A stretch of 64,000 bases of DNA from Oceanobacillus_B kapialis. Lineage in GTDB: Bacteria > Bacillota > Bacilli > Bacillales > Amphibacillaceae. The notes under the pieces were generated by a model. That model was given only the letters and a program-made list of their open reading frames with translations. It had not been told where the DNA came from and did not search any database. Shown in pieces: positions 61,986 through 64,000 of the stretch (position 1 is the stretch's first letter; every line of letters starts with the position of its first letter). The stretch is from the NCBI RefSeq assembly GCF_042685265.1, contig NZ_JBHUMX010000041.1; one strand, written 5' to 3'. A program made the translations under genes and the position numbers.

Positions 61986-63191
61986 ATGGGGAAAAAACTA
62001 TTAACAATGACAGCTATGATGACACTTCTACTACCTAATGTAGTTGCCACAAACACGGTGGCCGCAGAAGAAACCGTTAGCTCTCATAAAGAACGACAAA
62101 CAAGCATTAAGCCATTAGAAATTGAAAATATGAAGCGATTTACATATGATTCAGGCTATAATTTTGAATACCCTGAAGCGGTACGTGGACTTTATGTAAC
62201 TGGGAACTCTGCTGGGGGAAGCCGTTTTGAATCCTTAGTCGATATGATCGATAGCACAGAGCTCAATGCAATGGTAATTGATGTAAAAGAAGATAACGGA
62301 AATCTTACCTTCCAACCAGAAGAAGGATCTCCTTATGAAGACATAGCTAAAAACTTTATTGATGATCCTGAACAAATGATGAAAACGCTTGAGGAAAAAG
62401 GCATTTATCCAATTGCGAGAGTCGTAGTATTTAAAGATTCAGTGCTTGCCAAAAAACGGCCTGACCTATCCTTCCAGGAAAATGGACAGGTTTGGGAGAA
62501 TGGAAAAGGAGAAGCTTTTGTCAGTCCTTTTCAGAAAGAAGTATGGGAATATAATGTAGGCATTGCAAAAATGGCAGCTGAGATGGGCTTTCAAGAGATC
62601 CAGTTTGATTATGTGCGTTTTCCGGAAGGCTTTGAAACCCGTGATGATGAGTTAGAGTATTCGATGGGTGATTATGCAGACTCTGATATGAATAATATTA
62701 AGAAACGTGTCCAAGCAGTTACTGACTTTGTGGCATATGCAAAAGACGAAATGTCTTCCTATGATGTGGATGTCTCAGTAGATATTTTCGGTTATGCAGC
62801 AACAATTGAAGAAGCTCCTGGAATTGGTCAAAACTTCTCCAAGATATCTTCGAATGTAGATGTTATTTCTTCTATGATTTATCCAAGTCACTGGAGTTCT
62901 TACTTTGGGATTGAAGTTCCTGACAAAGAACCATACAAACTTGTGAAGGAGTACGCGAAAGTAGAAAACGAAGTGTTAGGTGCATTAGAAAACCCACCAG
63001 TATCAAGACCGTGGATCCAAGATTTTGAAGCACCATGGCTATATAGCGGTCCTACAAAACAGTATGGCAAAGCAGAAGTCGAAGCTCAAATTAAGGCATT
63101 ACATGAAAGTGGCATTAATGAATTCTTATTGTGGAATTCAGGTAACAGCTATACAGAAAATGTAGATTATACAATCGGTTACGAGGGATAA
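61986..63191 (+). CDS. Secreted DUF4015 (putative glycoside hydrolase) protein
   Basis: The 401-residue protein has a signal peptide (about 1-27). A TIM-barrel-like domain follows with VRGLYVTGNSAGG, NAMVIDVKEDNG, IQFDYVRFPEG and VDVISSMIYPSHW. These are the landmarks of DUF4015, which is related to glycoside hydrolases. Acidic residues in DVKEDNG and FDYVRFPE may be catalytic. The start has GGGAGATTGATAGG. An IS1182-type element begins a few bases after its stop. Confidence 0.83.
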   Translation: MGKKLLTMTAMMTLLLPNVVATNTVAAEETVSSHKERQTSIKPLEIENMKRFTYDSGYNFEYPEAVRGLYVTGNSAGGSRFESLVDMIDSTELNAMVIDVKEDNGNLTFQPEEGSPYEDIAKNFIDDPEQMMKTLEEKGIYPIARVVVFKDSVLAKKRPDLSFQENGQVWENGKGEAFVSPFQKEVWEYNVGIAKMAAEMGFQEIQFDYVRFPEGFETRDDELEYSMGDYADSDMNNIKKRVQAVTDFVAYAKDEMSSYDVDVSVDIFGYAATIEEAPGIGQNFSKISSNVDVISSMIYPSHWSSYFGIEVPDKEPYKLVKEYAKVENEVLGALENPPVSRPWIQDFEAPWLYSGPTKQYGKAEVEAQIKALHESGINEFLLWNSGNSYTENVDYTIGYEG

Positions 63192-64000
63192 GGAAAAAGA
63201 GGCTGGGACATAACTAGCCTTAAGTAAGTAAAAAAGATTCCAGTTATCAAAAAATGATAGCTGGAATCTTTTTTGTTAGAGTTTGGGCTTGTATGTTGCA
63301 TGGTGGCGGTGTATTTTCTTATGTTCACCGCCATTAATGCAAATCCTAACTCATTTTCCACTTTCGATTTGCCTCTCACCGACATTCGAGTGAAACGCAA
63401 ATTAGCCTTCAGAAATCCGAAGACAGGTTCCACATCTATTTTACGTTTCCCATAGATTTCTCCCGTTTCTTCTTTTGAAAGCTGCTCTCTTATATATTCT
63501 TTTTGTTGTTCCCAATGAGCATTGTAGTAAATTTTCCGATTCTCTTTTGCTTTGGTACACTGATCGCGTAATGGACACCCAGAGCAATCTTCGCATTCAT
63601 AGACACGAAAGGTTCGTTTGAACTCGGTTTTATCCTTTCGATTTGATAGGTATTGAAAAGCTACCTTCTTTCCGTTTGGACAAGTAAAAAAGTCTCCGTC
63701 TGAATCATACTCCCAGTTGGATACATGAAAAGGATTTGTTTTATATTTCTTTTTCTTTTCCTTCCGATAGGTATTATACGTAATGAGTGGCATCTTTTCT
63801 CGATGGAGTACATTACTGTAATTTTGTTCACTACCGTAACCCGCGTCAGCAACAATATACTTGGGTAACTTAAAATACCTATCTTCAATATTATCAAGGA
63901 AAGGAATAAATGTGCGAGTATCCGTAGGATTTGGAAATACATCATAGGCTAATGTGTATTGACCTTCGGTCGCAATTTGTACATTATAACCTGCTTTAAG
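63179..64000 (-). CDS. IS1182-type transposase (partial, N-terminus outside the window)
   Basis: The visible 273 codons run in from the right edge without a break. They contain IVADAGYGSEQN, a cysteine cluster CEDCSGCPLRDQC, and GKRKIDVEPVFGFLKANLRF followed by ENELGFALMAVNIRKY, which match the C-terminal DDE domain of IS1182 transposases. The frame reads through the element's left end (giving VMSQPLF) and stops at TAA 63181-63179 in flanking DNA, overlapping the DUF4015 gene by 13 bases. The ATG at 63793 is internal. Confidence 0.88.
   Translation of the reverse strand, partial: LKAGYNVQIATEGQYTLAYDVFPNPTDTRTFIPFLDNIEDRYFKLPKYIVADAGYGSEQNYSNVLHREKMPLITYNTYRKEKKKKYKTNPFHVSNWEYDSDGDFFTCPNGKKVAFQYLSNRKDKTEFKRTFRVYECEDCSGCPLRDQCTKAKENRKIYYNAHWEQQKEYIREQLSKEETGEIYGKRKIDVEPVFGFLKANLRFTRMSVRGKSKVENELGFALMAVNIRKYTATMQHTSPNSNKKDSSYHFLITGIFFTYLRLVMSQPLFPYPS
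63199..64000 (-). mobile_element. IS1182-family insertion sequence, left end and part of body
   Basis: The left end begins GAGGCTGGGACATAAC, typical of IS1182-type termini, 8 bases after the DUF4015 stop codon. A strong hairpin (AAAAAAGATTCCAGTTATC / GATAGCTGGAATCTTTTTT, 63227-63274) lies just inside. The right end and any target duplication are outside the window. Confidence 0.8.

Overview
The window reads as chromosomal DNA of a low-GC Gram-positive spore former of the Bacillaceae, probably from the halotolerant Oceanobacillus/Virgibacillus-like group. That genus-level guess is inference from acidic proteins and codon use. The family assignment rests on gerP spore-coat genes, comK, addAB, liaFSR, a coproporphyrin-type heme operon and gene order. 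The order follows the Bacillus subtilis yha-hem-yhf-comK-yhj-add-gerP-yis-yit-yja-fab-yjb-trpS path in compressed form. No rRNA, tRNA or CRISPR array was seen.

Layout. 1-5.9 kb: 3' end of a glycine betaine binding protein, then yhaH, trpP, hit, ecsAB and a yhaA-type amidohydrolase broken by one in-frame TAG. 6-12.2 kb: a ferritin-like protein, a PAP2 phosphatase, an MFS exporter, the LiaFSR envelope-stress system and a BdbC/thioredoxin pair. 12.3-19.1 kb: heme and cell wall genes (hmoB, pbpF, hemE, hemH, hemY) and a small membrane protein. 19.3-25.2 kb: pepF, the 42-residue yhfH, yhfI, lplJ and lcfB behind a FadR-type operator. 25.4-35.2 kb: comK, which overlaps a convergent yhjD-like gene, then yhjE, sipV, addB and addA. 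35.3-37.4 kb: gerPABCDEF on the minus strand with a repeat element inside the operon. 37.5-50.8 kb: a DUF418 protein, rocD, yisL, a membrane-anchored GH13 protein that has lost its catalytic residues, a stress-type SDR, the yitS-yitW region, small proteins, uppP and yjzD. 50.9-57.5 kb: yjaU-like, med, fabH-fabF under a FapR-type site, yjbA and trpS with a Trp T-box. 57.7-64 kb: two ABC-2 permeases, an ATPase and a lipoprotein, then a secreted DUF4015 protein and an IS1182-type element cut by the window edge.

The most unusual signals are these. (1) A dispersed intergenic repeat of about 100-160 bp occurs in five copies, all in the same chromosomal orientation, with hairpins whose base pairs partly compensate between copies; one copy sits inside the gerP operon. 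(2) The anchored GH13 protein is a predicted pseudoenzyme. (3) The four-gene ABC/lipoprotein cluster has no family I can name and is the best candidate for an undescribed system. (4) Two different tryptophan sensors appear predicted: a TRAP-like site on trpP and a T-box on trpS. All functional calls are by eye; no database search was run.
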